Part shown: positions 13,401-28,400 of the stretch, piece by piece
How positions within the stretch are numbered: the stretch's first letter is position 1
Layout: every line of letters starts with the position of its first letter
Origin: Corbicula japonica
Taxonomy: Eukaryota; Mollusca; Bivalvia; Venerida; Cyrenidae
NCBI GenBank assembly: GCA_038501625.1
Contig: JAZAYU010000001.1
Span: forward strand, 6,775,457-6,839,456
DNA: 64,000 nt
Direction of reading: 5' to 3'
The notes under the pieces: generated by a model
What the model saw: the letters and a program-made list of their open reading frames with translations, nothing else
The model's database searches: none
What the model was told of the DNA's origin: nothing
Translations under genes and position numbers: made by a program

Positions 13401-16400
13401 AACATAACCTGCCTATTTGACCAGTAATGTCCAACACTGTCTTTTGAGGACAATAATGCTATTGCAGTCATATCCATAAAATACATACATGTATATGCCA
13501 GGTAATTAACCCTTTCCTCCATATACATGCCTTCATGGTGTGGGCAAACAGTGTAGATACAGATCAGCAAGCACATTAGGCTTGTTTGGATCTACATGTA
13601 TACTGGGTTGAAGGTTATAAAGCTGAGATTGGAAACCAGTCTCAAATCTCAAGCATCTGATTGGCTGAAATGGCGACTGGTCGCCATTTCAGCCAATCAG
13701 ATGCTTGAGATTTGAGACTGGTTTCCATGCTCAGCTTTATAACCTTGGGCACAGGTTACACAAATGATAAAATGTGTATATAATGAGTAAAGGGTTAACC
13801 AATAACAAACACAAATGTATACAGCAATATATATTCAAGACATTTACAAAATTAAAAGTAAGTAATCTCAACAAAACATAATTCAATTCAAAGAAAAAAT
13901 ATATACATGTGCTCATCTGAAAGCTTAAACATTGTAAATGTAAATGAAAGCCCAAATGTTGATATTTTCACAGAAAAAAAGACAGAAGTTAAAATTTAAA
14001 ATTATTTTCATAATTTGTAGTCTTACATGTACATATATTACTTTAGAGAATATAGTCCACAAGTCTTTTAACATGTGATCAATTTCTATATAAAAACGAT
14101 GTATGTTTCTATTTTCTCTCATTTGACCGCACCTTCCACAACATTTTGGTAAAGCAGTTAAAAGCAAACTTGATTAAGTTCCATTTTTGTGCTAAATCTA
14201 TTAATTTGATAATTGATAAATTTGAATGTTTTGCATCTAGTTTTATTTTAATTTATAAATTGTTAAAAAGTCTTTCAATGCTCACTTGTTAAACATCAAG
14301 TCATTCTTTCTGTTACACTTTCTTTTTAAATTTTCCTGTTTTTCTTGATATCCCAGCATATTCTATGCTTGTTTTTAATGTCATTGTTTTTTCTTCATAT
14401 CCTTGATGTAACATGGCCTATGGTGTGCTTGTTTCTAACATCATCACAATTTCTTGATATCCCAGATGAAGCATGGCCTATCCAACACTTGTATGTGTAG
14501 TTTTCTTTATTTCTGTTGTACCACTCACAGAAGTACATTATTCTGTTTTCTATATATCTGTATAATCCGGTTGTACCATTGCAAAATCCACAGTAGATTA
14601 GCTGGTAACAACATGTTTTCTGGAGTATCCCATAAGAATCGAAACAATTAAACACAATGTCCAACACTAGCAGCACTATATCCCATCTGTTCCCAAACCA
14701 ATCTATTAGAGATCAGCTGGTTGCAGCAAAGGGAAGATTTGTTTTATTAGTTTATATATAGTGGTCGATAAAAACTGTACAACACTATACAGTTCATGGA
14801 TTAGTTCCTCTTTGTTTTCACACATCTCATGCACAAATCTTGAATGTACTTTTTACAAATAACGCTAATGAACTAATGTACACGACAAACAGTACAGATG
14901 CTTTTTTTCTCTCTCCCTCTCTCGCACAGTTTTCAACTGGGATTGCTTCAAAGTGCAATCTGATTTTCTTTCTGTAGCTTGCTGTTCAGAGTGCACAGTA
15001 TCACAAGTCACTGATAAGTGCACCTGATTCAGTAACAGCTAGTACTTGCTGCGGTACTAACCTGTACAGCCATTTGTTGTTGTTGTGCTGTCCGGAGACG
15101 TTTCTTATCTTGCTCCGGCACATCCTCATCATCAGAATCATCCAGAAGACCGTACTTGGAGAAATGCTTCACCTACAAACAAGAACAAGTAAACTCACTT
15201 TACAAAAAAACTGCAGTAAACATAAAATCAGGAAACAGAATCAGTATAATTTATGAACACTTTCCTCCATATAAACACCTATATGGCATTGGCGAACATA
15301 TTAGATCCAGATCAGCCGGCACATCTGTGCCGATTGATAAGGATCTGCACTGTTCGCTATTTGATTATTAGGTTTTTCTGACCAAAAAGCGACCAGTGCA
15401 GATCCTGATCAGACAACACGGATCTACACTGGTCACACACATGTAAAAATGCATATGGATGGAAGAAAGGGTCAACAGCAATATTCCTGATTTTTTTTCA
15501 CACACCATCCCATTTGCTTTGGATTCATAGTGAAGATATACTGACTTGAAGACCACTATTGTGCTTACATTTTCCTGTACTGAAAATAAATATGCTGCTC
15601 CAATGATTTGTCAAAAGTAAGAAACAGGCTTCAAATGACCCTAAGCTGATCATATGCGGGTAAACATACAATGTAATAAAAAATAAAATAAAGTGTAAAA
15701 TAAGCTTAACATCATTTGTCAAAGTCACTTTCTCACCTCAAAGACCCAGGATCCAGTTTCAGGTCTGTAGTCAATGAACTTGGCTCCAACCTTCAGCGAG
15801 TTTTCTTCTATCTTGTCCTGCCATCTCATTGCCTGCAGCTTCTCTGGACTCTGTAAACAACAATAGTATTTGAATGACCATGGTTGTTGTGTTTCTTTAC
15901 TTCACTTCATAATGTGTGCAAGGCTTAGTATGCCATGTTTAATCCCAGGATTTTACATGGTGCCTTGCCCCAGTAACATGTAACATGGGGCAAGAACACC
16001 TATGAAGTAAGCAAAGGGACCTCAATTCAACAAATTGCAGGATTGATTCCTACCACAGAAGATTTTCAGCAATATCTTCTATTTCCATTCATGTACTAGT
16101 TTTAATCAAGGCTGCCATGATGGAGATGATAAATAAAAGTTATCCCTTTACTTCATTATAAGTATCATGCACGAGTGTGAGGTGAAGATGGAAAAATCTG
16201 TCACAGAGGGTTAACTGTTTTGCGGGAACGAGGCTCTGCCGAGTTCCCGCCAAAACAGTTCACCCGAGGTGACAGATTTTTCTATCTTTACCGAATGTCT
16301 CGTGCAAGATACTTTTTCTTGCATACCTTTTTTTTATTTATAACATTTCTGTGTATGTAGACAAACTAATTTATTTTCCTTATGTTCAAATATTGACATT

Positions 16401-19400
16401 TACGCAAACCTTTTTTTACAATGACGTCACTAACTTGAATATATTACGTCAGATACTTGAAGACGTTACGTCACTCACGTGACTCATTCTACACGGGGGG
16501 GTGTAGGATCAAAATTTCCTACACGGGTGAAAACACCGGATGACCTGATCTGGTATGCAAGAAAATGTATTACATGTACAATGGATGTAGGTTTTATCAT
16601 ATGTGCTAACAGTGTCAATCCAGATCAGCCAGCACATCCATGCCATCTAATCAGGATCTAGACAGCTCACTTCTTGGTCAGAAATAACCTAATGAATCAA
16701 CCATGTAGATCCTGATCACAAGTGCCAGCTGCTCTGGATAGACACTGTTGGCCCATGAATTACAGCCATATCCCATGGCTCTGGATAGACACTGTTGGCC
16801 CATGAATTACAGCCATATCCCATGGCTCTGGATAGACACTGTTGGCCCATGAATTACAGCCATGTCCCATGGCTCTGGATAGACAGTTGGCCCATGAATT
16901 ACAGCCATGTCCCATGGCTCTGGATAGACACTGTTGGCCCATGAATTACAGCCATATCCCATGGAGTGAAGGGTTAAATGAATTTGTTTCACATCCATTG
17001 TAAAATTAATAAGTTTTAACTATTTCAGTAGAAAGTATATAAAACTAAGAATGATGGCAATATACATATTAAAGAATATCTTCAATATACTTGAAGTTCT
17101 CAAATATCTCACCTTTATAGGAGTGCCGACGGACTTGTCTCTGGGCCACACACAGTCTAGTGTGATCTCTGCCTTCTTGTTAAGACCCTCTCCCACCTCG
17201 GGCTTGTTGTCATCATCCGGGTACACAATCACCTCTTTACGACGGAAAAACACTGCAAACATGCAACAGGAATATTGATATATTATCATCAACCACAATC
17301 TGGGCTGGAGGTTATAAAACTGAGATTGGAAACCAGAGTCAAATCTCAAGCATCTGATAGGCTGAAATGGAGACTGGTCGCCATTTCAGCCAATCAGATG
17401 CTTGAGATTTGAGACTGGTTTCCATGCTCAGTTTTATAACCATGGGACCTGGTTTTTTAATTTAACACTTAACTCCACATATAAAATAACTGGTCAACGT
17501 TTTTTTTATGTAGTAAAGTGTTAACAGGTTCTTTCATCTCTGCTTAAGGTTAATCTACAAGTGTGTTATTTTTGTGATTCTAGCCTTAACAATAGTAGTT
17601 TTTCTGACCCCACCTAATTTTGAGCTTGGGCTCATTTCGATGCAGAAGAATTTAGGGAGGTTTTAAATTTGCATGAAAAAAGATAAATAATCTGAGTTGC
17701 ATATTAATTGTGAAGCAGATTTATATTTGACACCTTAAAGTAAAATAAAATGAAGATTAAGCAATTTAAAAATGGTAAAGATTATTAAATAAAACAAATA
17801 CCTTGTTGATATTCTCCTTGAAGATTCTAAATGAGCGTGAAATGACGCCTTGTTTTCAAAAGCTATTGAAAGCCCTGGTAAATATAACATACCTGTTTCA
17901 TCAAAATTAATGTTAGCAACATTAGTGATTCCAGGAAAGAAGACGCTGCCATATCCTTCTCTTCCAATCGTAAAGTCTTCCACGTTGCAGTTGCCGTCAG
18001 AGTCGACCAGTTCTCCAAGGGCTTCTAGACTCGGAATTGTGTAATACCCAGGACGGGTCAGTACAATTCCGGCTGGGTGTGGTGGTGGTGGGGTAGTCTG
18101 AAAATACATAACAGTTAGTGTTAGGCAAAACTCATATTACTGTGGTGAAACTAAAACAAAACCTTTCAGGGCTCTTACTAGGAAAAAGCTTTTACATAAT
18201 TTTACTGAACTATGGAGAAGTTTGCAGTCATATCATATCATTTTTTCCCTATTTAGCCTATACAAAATTACTTTTCCCATAGCTCAAAGAAGGGAGAAGT
18301 CTGGTCATATTTGGGAGACTACTTCTCCCAAGTCTCCCTCTAGTGAGAGCCCTGCCTTTACATAGGCAAGTGCCACAAAATGTCTCACATGATTTTTCCA
18401 TTGTAATATGCTTCCTGGATTCATATTAATCTTAATTACGTTAGAACAGACCTACACTATCAGTCCTGTAAACTACCCAGTGGGTTCATTCTTTTTATCT
18501 TATGACAATAGTACTTCAAAAATTCATACCTGTAACTCGATCTTCCTTGTATGTATAAACTGTGTACTTATCTTCAACCTTTTAAATAACTTTTTTACCA
18601 ACTTATTTAGCTAAGAAACACTTACTGGTCTTTCATCAAAGTTGACATCATCATTTGCGGTGTCATCACGAGAGATAATGCTGACATTCACTGTATCATC
18701 TGCAGACTGCTCCATCATGACTGGTTCTCTCTGGCCAGACTTATTCTGTGCATTCAACATCGCAATTGTATCATCCATGTTTGGCCTGAAAATATGCTAC
18801 ATTATATAAAATATTCTTGCTGAAACAAGAAAACTTTGCCATTGATTAGTATAAAATGCTATATTCCTCTGTTTTGGGAATACGATCTATACCCCAAAAA
18901 TGTTAAACCATAGGTTATAAGGGATTAAAAGACACATCATAGTGAGGAAAGAAAATATATAGTGGTATCATTCAATTTTGTAATATATTGATTATTACTA
19001 ACAATAGTGCCAGCCCATTAATTAAATAATTAAATAAATGTGTTAAATATGACAACCAATTCCAGTTAGCCTGGCACAGTGTATTATCCATGTACTTGTT
19101 AAAATTATCAATGATTCTTATGAAGTCAAATATTAGTTAATCACTTCTTTGTTTTGTTTTAACAAGAAATGACCAAGTTCATCATATCTAGACCAATCAG
19201 ATATGGAAACGCACTACCATATAGCTAATTTACATTGATAACGGAGATGCTTCAATAATACAGAGTATTTATCAGCCGTACCTTCTATCAGGTGTATCCA
19301 CCATTTGGTCCGAGATACCCTTACTGCGGATTATGTTTTCTGTGTCCGGAACATTTGAAGGATTTTCTCTCCTTTGCTCAGAAGAATATGCAACTGGGGA

Positions 19401-22400
19401 CGACCTACAAGACAATTTAATTTCCAATTACTTTAAAGGAAATAAAGATTTTATTTATTTTTAAATAATCTTTTGTTAATCTAGGTTAATAAAGTTTTCT
19501 GATTTCCCAATTACTGATTATTCAGCTGTCATTGTCATTGTGTAACAAAAACTTTTGGTTTAAAACAACATCTGATAAACTATGCCTATGAAAACCAAGT
19601 TATTTTTTACGGTAAAAAAAGGGGAAGTGGCCAATGCAAAAATAAATTAAATATATATTAAATTGAACAAACAGCAAAATGATCTGCCTTGGTAAATATT
19701 CATTTCTGGTTATGCCACAATCTAAATAACCAATGCTTTTTTGTCATCTTACCTTCCCCTGAACTGGTCCTCTTCTCTTAATGAGGACACATTGAGGGGT
19801 TCTCCACTGACAGATGAGGCCCTGGATGGGGTACCCGACTCCTGGCCCACTCTCTTCAGTGTAAGTTTCTTCACACTCTTCCTAGGCTTGAACGTGTCAC
19901 TGCCAAAACTGAAGTCGTCCTCATCTAAGCCTTCAAACAATTTTGACTGGAAAATAATAAAACACATTAGTAAGTCTGACTATCAATATACACACTTTAA
20001 ACTACAGCAATCAAGCTCTAATGGAGGCAAGAAATAAATGCAACACACTGGAATCCCTAGCAAACATGTACCACAGGTGTTAACTGCTAATTTAAAGACT
20101 ACTTTTTATTTGATTCCTGATATTTTTTGTTTTTCAGGTAACTATTAAAAAGATAATGACCAGTAATATTACATTGTTACCAGAGATTATAATACTCAAC
20201 CAGAAGTAACAGGTAATATCTTGGATACACTATTTACAACACATTATGTTTAGTTTTAACGGTTTTAAAAGTTTGACGGAATATTTCAATAAATGCAAAC
20301 ACTCAGCAAAAACAAGCATGTTTATAACTAAATACTGTTAACAGTTTTGAGGTCTAGTTGAGTTAAACAACAAAATCTTGCAGTTAGTAAATAAAAATCT
20401 AATATTATACAAAGAAACTTTAAACTATGAATACATGTATATTTCCATCAAATCATTTATAAACTAAGGTACTGGACTAACCTTGCTTCCATTCAGCACT
20501 CCAGAAAGAGGCTTCGGCTTGATTTTAGCGATTGGACGAGGACTAACTTTATGCTGATTGGCCAGTATTGCTTTCTGGGCTACTGGATTGGTTGGCCTCA
20601 ACACTTCCTCACGTTTTGCTGCACTGTCTTTCAAGTTCCAGAATAATGGAGAATCGCCGTATGGGGAGTAGGTGAGTGCCTGTAATGTCTGCTGAAGCTG
20701 GGCAGCCTGATTCACAACTGGTTGACTGGTCGTTCTGGAAAACATGACAACAGATTTGCTATCAATATGTAATAAACTGACCTGTTTCAAAGGCATACCT
20801 ACATGATCCTCCAATTCTCCTGCTAGTTAAAAAACAAAACATTACATTTCAGTGAATCTAGATCTCTTATGGGCTAATTATGCTTGTTTCAGGTATCTGA
20901 TCTGCAGGTAAAAAATAATCCAGCTTCAAAGCTACTAACAGGCTATTATGTGTGCTTATAATGTAGCCACAACAGCATCATTAAATATGGCTCGGACTTT
21001 ATTTCTGTCTATTGCCACTACCTATTCATCACTGACACAAACTCATGCAATTCTTTGAGAATTAGAATTCTAGCTATCTTCTATATTTATATTCTACCAT
21101 ATGATAAAACAAGAGAAAAAAAACTTGCAGAAAATAAAATACTTTCACTCGAAATAAAAAGTACCATTTTTACCTCAAAAGAAACCATGGCTTTTATACT
21201 TCAACAATCATAAATTTACAAAATCACTGACTTACCCTCCAAGAGCAGGTGCTGTTGCAAGATTGGTTGCTGTAGTTCCAAAACCTCCAAATCCTAAAAT
21301 ACATCGAAATGTATTATATTTATACCCTAATTATATATAGTAAAGGGAACAATTCTGATCATGTACAATATTTTGTTTATAGAATAGTAAACCTTAGCAG
21401 TAAGTACAGTATTTGTCAAATTTGTAGCAGTGTAGACTCAGATCTGCCAACACATCCACCCTGTCTGATTAGGGGTCTACATTGTTCATTTTTCAATAAA
21501 TAAATTTCTGAAAAGCACCACTATGATCAATGAATGGACAGACTAACATTCTTATAAAGCCAGGTACATAACCCTCATTTAGCAGATTAAGGGTTCAAGT
21601 CTTAAACCCTCTACTCCATTAACATGCCTGTTTTTCACATGGGCAAACAGTTTACATCCAGATCAGCATGCACACTTCTTGGTCATAAATAATCTAATGA
21701 ATCTTAAAGCAAACAGTGAAGATGCTGATCAGAAGGCACAGATGTGCCGGCTGACCTGGATCTACACTTTTCACCCCTCGATAAAGATATATCTATAGGG
21801 TAAAGTGTTAAAGAATATGTTATTTAGTTAATTCATTGAAACGATATTTTCAGTTGGATTTTTTGACACATTTATAAAATCATAAGTTAGTTTTTGACCT
21901 TATATTATTATCTGCCCTCCATAGGTCTACACGAAGAGGTTTGTAACTGTGTTATCTCGCAACTCTTATCCATATTCAATTTCATGAATTTCACCAATAA
22001 AATACACATGCAACTTTGGCCCAAGATCATAAAATTGAAAATCAGTCTCAAATCTCAAACATCTGATTGGCTAAAATGGCAACCAGTCACCATTTCAGTG
22101 AATCAGATGCTTGAGATTTGAGACTGGTCTCCATTCTCAGGTTTATGACCTTGGGCCTTGTTCCACATACCTGTAGTTCCAGTGGTACCAAATCCACCAA
22201 GAACTCCGGGTTTGGCTAGACCTGATGTGCCAAATAAACTTGTCCCTGTGCTAGGCCCTCCACCAAAGTTAAATGATGGTGCTGCTGTTGTTGTTGTTAA
22301 ACCAAATCCACCAGGTTTGGCACCAAATGGCTGAGCTAAAAACAAGAATATTTCCCAATAATTAAGTTCAATCATTATTAATAGTAGAAAATTGTCTACA

Positions 22401-25400
22401 TTTATTTTCAATGATTAATGCTGTTAGATAGGAATTTAAACAATTTGTACACATATTTTTTGGGGGATTGAAATATGGACCCTAAAAAAGTATAACATTT
22501 AAAAACAAGAGTGCCAAACTGACACAAAATACGCCCGTCATATTTGTGGTAAATTCAATGGTAATGACAACATTTTTGGGACAATTCAAGGGCCATAATT
22601 CAGGAGTGCCTGGGGGGATTTGGCTGGTTATAGAACTTGGTCGAGATATTATGCCCACCAACATATTCACCAAGTTTGATAAAGACCGGATGAAAACTCT
22701 TTGACTTAGAGAGCGTAAACCCTTATTTTGGACAATTCAAGGGCCATAATTCAGGAGTGCAAGGGGTGATTTGGCTGGTAATAGAACTTGGTCCAGATAT
22801 TACGCCCACCAACATATTCACCAAGTTTGATAAAGACAGGACAAAAACTCTTTCACTTAGAGAGCGGAAACCCAAATTTTGGACAATAAAAGGGTCATAA
22901 TTCAGGAGTGCCTGGGGGTATTTGGCTGGTTATAGAACTTGGTCGAGACATTATGCACACCAACATATTCACCAAGTTTGATAAAGACCTGATGAAAACT
23001 CTGACTTAGAGAGCGGAAACATTGTGGACGCCGCCCGCCCGCCAATCCGCCCGCCCGCCGCAGGTGTTCCCATAATACGTCCCGTTTTTCTAACGGGCGT
23101 ATAAAAAATAAGGACTTGAAATGTAGGTATATCAGTCAAAAGTTTATCTTTTCTTCTCATCAAAAAGTCATTATGAAAGTTTCTAAGATTTTTTTATTAT
23201 TTAACAACAAGAATGCTGATCATACTGTAGCAAAGTGAAACCCGTCAAATGACACTATTTCCAAGCTGAGCTTGATGGATTTATACATCAGGGCTGAAGG
23301 TTATAAATCTGAGACCAGTCGCCATTTCAGCCAATCAGATGCTTGAGATTTGAGACTGGTTTCCATGCTCAGTTTTATAACCTTGGGCACAGCTGTGAAA
23401 TTAAAAGAAAAACTTACTTGAACCAAACCCTGTGGAGGCAGTTGACGTGTTGAATCCAAACCCAGTAGAACTGGGTTGAGCAAATGGCTTAGCAAACAGG
23501 TTGGCTCCAGTGTTGGAGTTTGAGCCAAACCCTCCGAACCCAGTGCTTGTACTAGTCTGAGCTCCAAAGGCTGGCTTGCTCGCAAATAAACCACCCTGGA
23601 AGGAAAAACATAATACTGTGATTGACAAAAGAAACAATATTTCATGCATACTGCATGTACATTTTGATTAAATCATGAATAAAAATTAATGTTCTGCAGT
23701 AACACTGTTGAGAATAACGCCAACGCAATTATATGTGCAACGTTAAAGCGCTATATGTGACGTAACGTCACTTCCGTTGTTGTTGTTTTGTAGATGCGAT
23801 TAGACTTATGTATAATTAAAAGGATCGAACCTGGAGTAGTACTTATTATTCTCTCGTACATTTACAAACACTTTGATCTACTGCTATTTAAATACGCTAA
23901 TGTACGCTGCCAAGTGTCGGACCAGTTTTGCGGTAGAACTAAAATGCTTTTCTCTTAACCCTTTAAACCGTGGGATATATCTAATGGGCGACCAGTACAG
24001 ACTTAACAGCCTGTATATGTGTGCAGTCTAATGATCTTTAAGTGACTAAAAATGTAGATTCTGATCAGACTGCACAGATGTGCACGCTCATCAGAATCTA
24101 CACTGGTCCCATGTGGGATAAAAGGTGTATCATGGAGTAACAGGTTAAGTAGGATAAGCTAAATGCTATTTATTACCTGATACCTTATATAAATGTAATT
24201 TGGTATTTCTTACTGTTTTCTGAAATTCTTAAAACGTCTACGTTCGCGAACTGTTGACCGGTCAATAGTTTCGACTGTTTCCCTCGCGTGCTCCGACGTC
24301 ATAGATGATTCCACCCTTTGAGCGAGCGGTTTGTTGTGTGAACTGTTGACTGGTCAATAGTTTTGACTGTTTCCCTCGCGCGCTCTAAAGTCATAGAGGA
24401 TTCCCCCATTGAATTGATCAGGTAATAAAACAGTTATTTCATATGTGATCTGGGAACAGTCAAACAGTTGTCCCTCAGTGTCGGGGATAGTGTTTTGAAC
24501 TGTTGCCCGCGGCCTATGGCCTCGGGCAACAGTTCAAAACGCTATCCCCTCCACCTCGGGCCAACAGATTAACTGTTCCCAAATCACATATGAAATAATT
24601 GTATACTAAATTTTCCATCGTGACCAAACAGCAAGTGACTTAACCCTTTCCTTCATATATACAAATTTTTACTCATGTGCAACCAGTGTAGATCCAGATC
24701 AGCCAGCACATCCGTGCCGTCTGATCAGGATCTGCACTGGTCGCATTTTGGTCTGATATAACCTAACAAATCATGAAGGAAACAGATGTGCCGGCTGGTC
24801 TGGATCTATACTGTTTGCCCTCGCAATAAAGATGTTTCTATGGAGGAAAGGGTTAAATTTACTTCTCACTTAACAAAGACAAACCCCTCACTTACAAGTT
24901 ACATGTATGCTTGAAGCATACAAGACAACAAGCTTGTTGGCTTGTTGGTTAAGGAAGTACATGTAGTTAATCAAAAAAGGTGAATTTCTTAACGAATAGA
25001 CAATATGGAAAATAGAGTCTAGAGCCTGTTTTGTTCTAAAATTTTACTGTATCCCTTTTAATCAAAAGATCTCCTGTGGCTGCCATAAGATCAAAAATTG
25101 TTTCTTACCGACTGTGTTGTTGCTCCAAATCCTCCAAACCCAGTGCTTGCAGTTTGACCAAATGTGCTACCTGTGGTTCCAAACAGGCCACCAGATGCAG
25201 TTGTAGTAGTAGTTCCAAATAATGGCTGCAAATTGAAACAGACCTTTAAAATTAATCAAATAGGGAAAAGATTGAAATGTTTAGTTTTTTTTTCTATTTC
25301 AGGAGTACAACCGATTCCCCATGAAAAAAAGAAATTTATGTACGGTCAATAAACAGTGAATGTTTGGGGAGCAACTTAAGAAGTTCAAATTAACAGAAAT

Positions 25401-28400
25401 AACCCGATATGGTTTTAAAAAAATGTTTTTACAATTTCTAATGAAATTAACATCACCATTTTTTATCAGTTGAAATCAATCACTCACCTTGACTCAATTT
25501 GACTCCACTCACTTACTTAACCCTTTATTTCATCGATACACACTTATTGCTTGGGCAAACAGTGTAGATCCAGATCAGCCAGCACATCTGCGGTCCTATC
25601 ACAATGTACACTGTTCGCTTTTATATTCATTAGGTTATTTCTGACCACAATGTGACCACTGCAGATCCACATCTGAGAGCAAATATCTAGATCTAGATCT
25701 ACACTGGTCGCACAGGTGTAAAACTATATTATGTGATATGAAGGGTTAACCCACTCCCACTTATCCAAACAATAAACCAACCATAATGATTTCACTTACC
25801 TTGTTTTGTGTGGTAGTTCCAAACAATCCAGTTCCTGTGCTTGTGTTGGTTCCAAACCCAAACCCAGTTGAGGCTGTTGTGGCAGGAGTTCCAAACAGGG
25901 TCTTGCTTTGTCCAAACAGACCAGTAGAAGCCTGGGTGTTAGGCTGACCAAACAAACCAGTAGTACCAGTGGAAGTGCTGGTGCCAAATCCAGCTACAAT
26001 AAAATATACAATAGATTTTATTAAACATGAGGTCATAACCTTTTATTAAAAGTCAACCAAGAAAGTAACTCATCTAATATATTATTTATATTATCATTTA
26101 TTAAATTTCAAGTCTTCAACAGAATTAGAATGGATAACATAACTGTGTTCTTATTTCAATTTTTCTTGCTAACCAATACTGCTCACAACTAGAACCCCAA
26201 TCTTTAATTCACTCTGTAGGACAATCCATTCAATGACACATTTAATTATTGCTGCTAAGGGCTGAAGGTAATGAAATTGAGATTAGAAACCAGTCTCAAA
26301 TCTCAAACATCTGATTGAGATTTGAGACTGGTTTCTATGCTCAGTTTTATAACCTTGGGCAAAGATCTTACTTGAAGCACCAAATCCTGTTGGTTTGGCC
26401 TGGCCAAAGGCAAATGCCTGGACCTGTGTGGATGAAGGGGCTGGGCTGGCAAACCCAAACCCTGTGGTGGCTTGCTGCTTGCCCTTTCTACCAGCAATAT
26501 AATCTTCCACTCTCAACTCCTGAAAGAACAAAACAGAAAAAAAAATAATTTCCAGGTGACTGCTGTATTAAACCCAGGTATGTTTCTATTTAAGAGTGTT
26601 ATTCTAAGATAAAACATACAAAAGTGAAAGGAATTGACACCAGTACAGTTGTCCATGTTTCATTTTATTATTCTTAAGATAAAACAATACTTGAACTTAT
26701 AAAAAGGAAACAGTATACAGAAAATTTGAACAATTGTGTCCCACTTCTGTTAAGCTTGCAATGAATTTCTCCTGCTATTCAAAGTGATCAATGACAGGTG
26801 AAAATAAAGAACACCTGTCACTGTTTAGATACTAGCAGTCTAATTGACAGATCATATCCTTGTGAACTCTTTTGTATGCCAAATACTTTTATGGTGATAT
26901 ATCATGACTTCATATACCCAAACTTGAACCTATTTTCATAATGTTCTCATTTGGAATATTATGGATACAAATGTGAAAAAAAAATGATTTGAAAAATGAA
27001 AAAAATTATCTTGTTATTCCATGAATATAACTTATCCTATGAGCTATCAATGTTTAACTCACCTCTAAACTTTTGTTTTCATACTCCTTCATGGCAGTAA
27101 TACACTGGTGTTTAGTATTGATATTTTGTGTCACTCCATTTTTCACCATGGTATCTTGACCCTGGGGAGGATTAAATTTTACAGTCGTACCAGACTGTGG
27201 CTGTCCAAACCCTGAAAATCCAAACAATGCTACATGTATTATATACATGATGAAATATCTTACTTGTTTCTTAATATTCATGCACAAAGACCCAAAGAAA
27301 ACTGGTACACAAGATGTTTGTAAGAGCTTAACAATAAACACAATAAATTATTGTAAAGGATCAACAATAATTTCTAACTGAAAAACCCAATTCATTTTTT
27401 TCTTAGATCTGTTTTACAAAATTCTTTTAGCTAATATATTGACATAACAGACAAGAACCTACCTGAATTTCCAAACAGGCTGGTCCCTGTGTTGTTGGTG
27501 CTGCCAAAGAGACCACCTGTGCTCGCTGTGGAGGATGTTGTACCAAACCCACCTGCAAGAACAATACAGAGTCGAAGGTTATAAAGCTGAGATTGGAAAC
27601 CAGTCTCTAATCTCAAGCATCTGATTGGCTGAAATGGTCGCCATTTCAGCCAATCAGATGCTTGAGATTTAAGACTGGTTTCCATGCTCAGTTTTATAAC
27701 CTTGGGCATAGTAACATATTCATTAATCACAAAAAATGTGTGCAGTACTGGTTTTATACTATTATTTTTTGGTGAAATTTCGTAACACAATTAGTTTAAA
27801 CAGTCCTGTCAATGTTTTCAAACCCCATTAAGAGTAATATTCCTTATTATCAGTAAGTGGTGACTTAGTTTCATATTGGGCAAAATTGACTTAAGAGGTA
27901 AAAAAGGACTTTCTTGGCCTCCATTACTAATTTAATCTGTGTAACACACACTGTGCAAAATGCACACTTCTAAACGGTTTTGGTTGAATTGATCAATATT
28001 CAGAGGAGTCGGCAGGTCTGACAAAATACAGGTTTTGCAGGTATAAACTGGTAAACTGTTACTTGGTTAGGTTTTGCAGGTATAAACTGCAAAACTGTTA
28101 CTTGGTGATGATCAGGTAAATGGTTTAGCTAGTAAAGACTTTAATTTGAGTTAAACATGAAACATAGCATAGAGCACAGAAATGTGAGGCGCTACATTAG
28201 AAGTTAGGTGAGTTCTGACTGTTCAAGAAGATAACATTTAACACTGATCTGATAATCTGGTAAAGTTTTCAAATACAATTTCTGGTAAATTTAACAACAG
28301 TGCCAGCTTCCTGAATACTAACAACAGAATAAAATAATTTTTGCTATGCTTTTTATTTTTTAAGAAACATAAGACGTCCATTACAGAAAGGCTAAATCAA

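Noticed and set aside
16760..16998. Minus ORFs encoding a repeated [14 protein letters not shown] peptide
   Set aside because: They are the translation of a 47-bp minisatellite; the unit length is not a multiple of three, and one unit has a 2-bp deletion.
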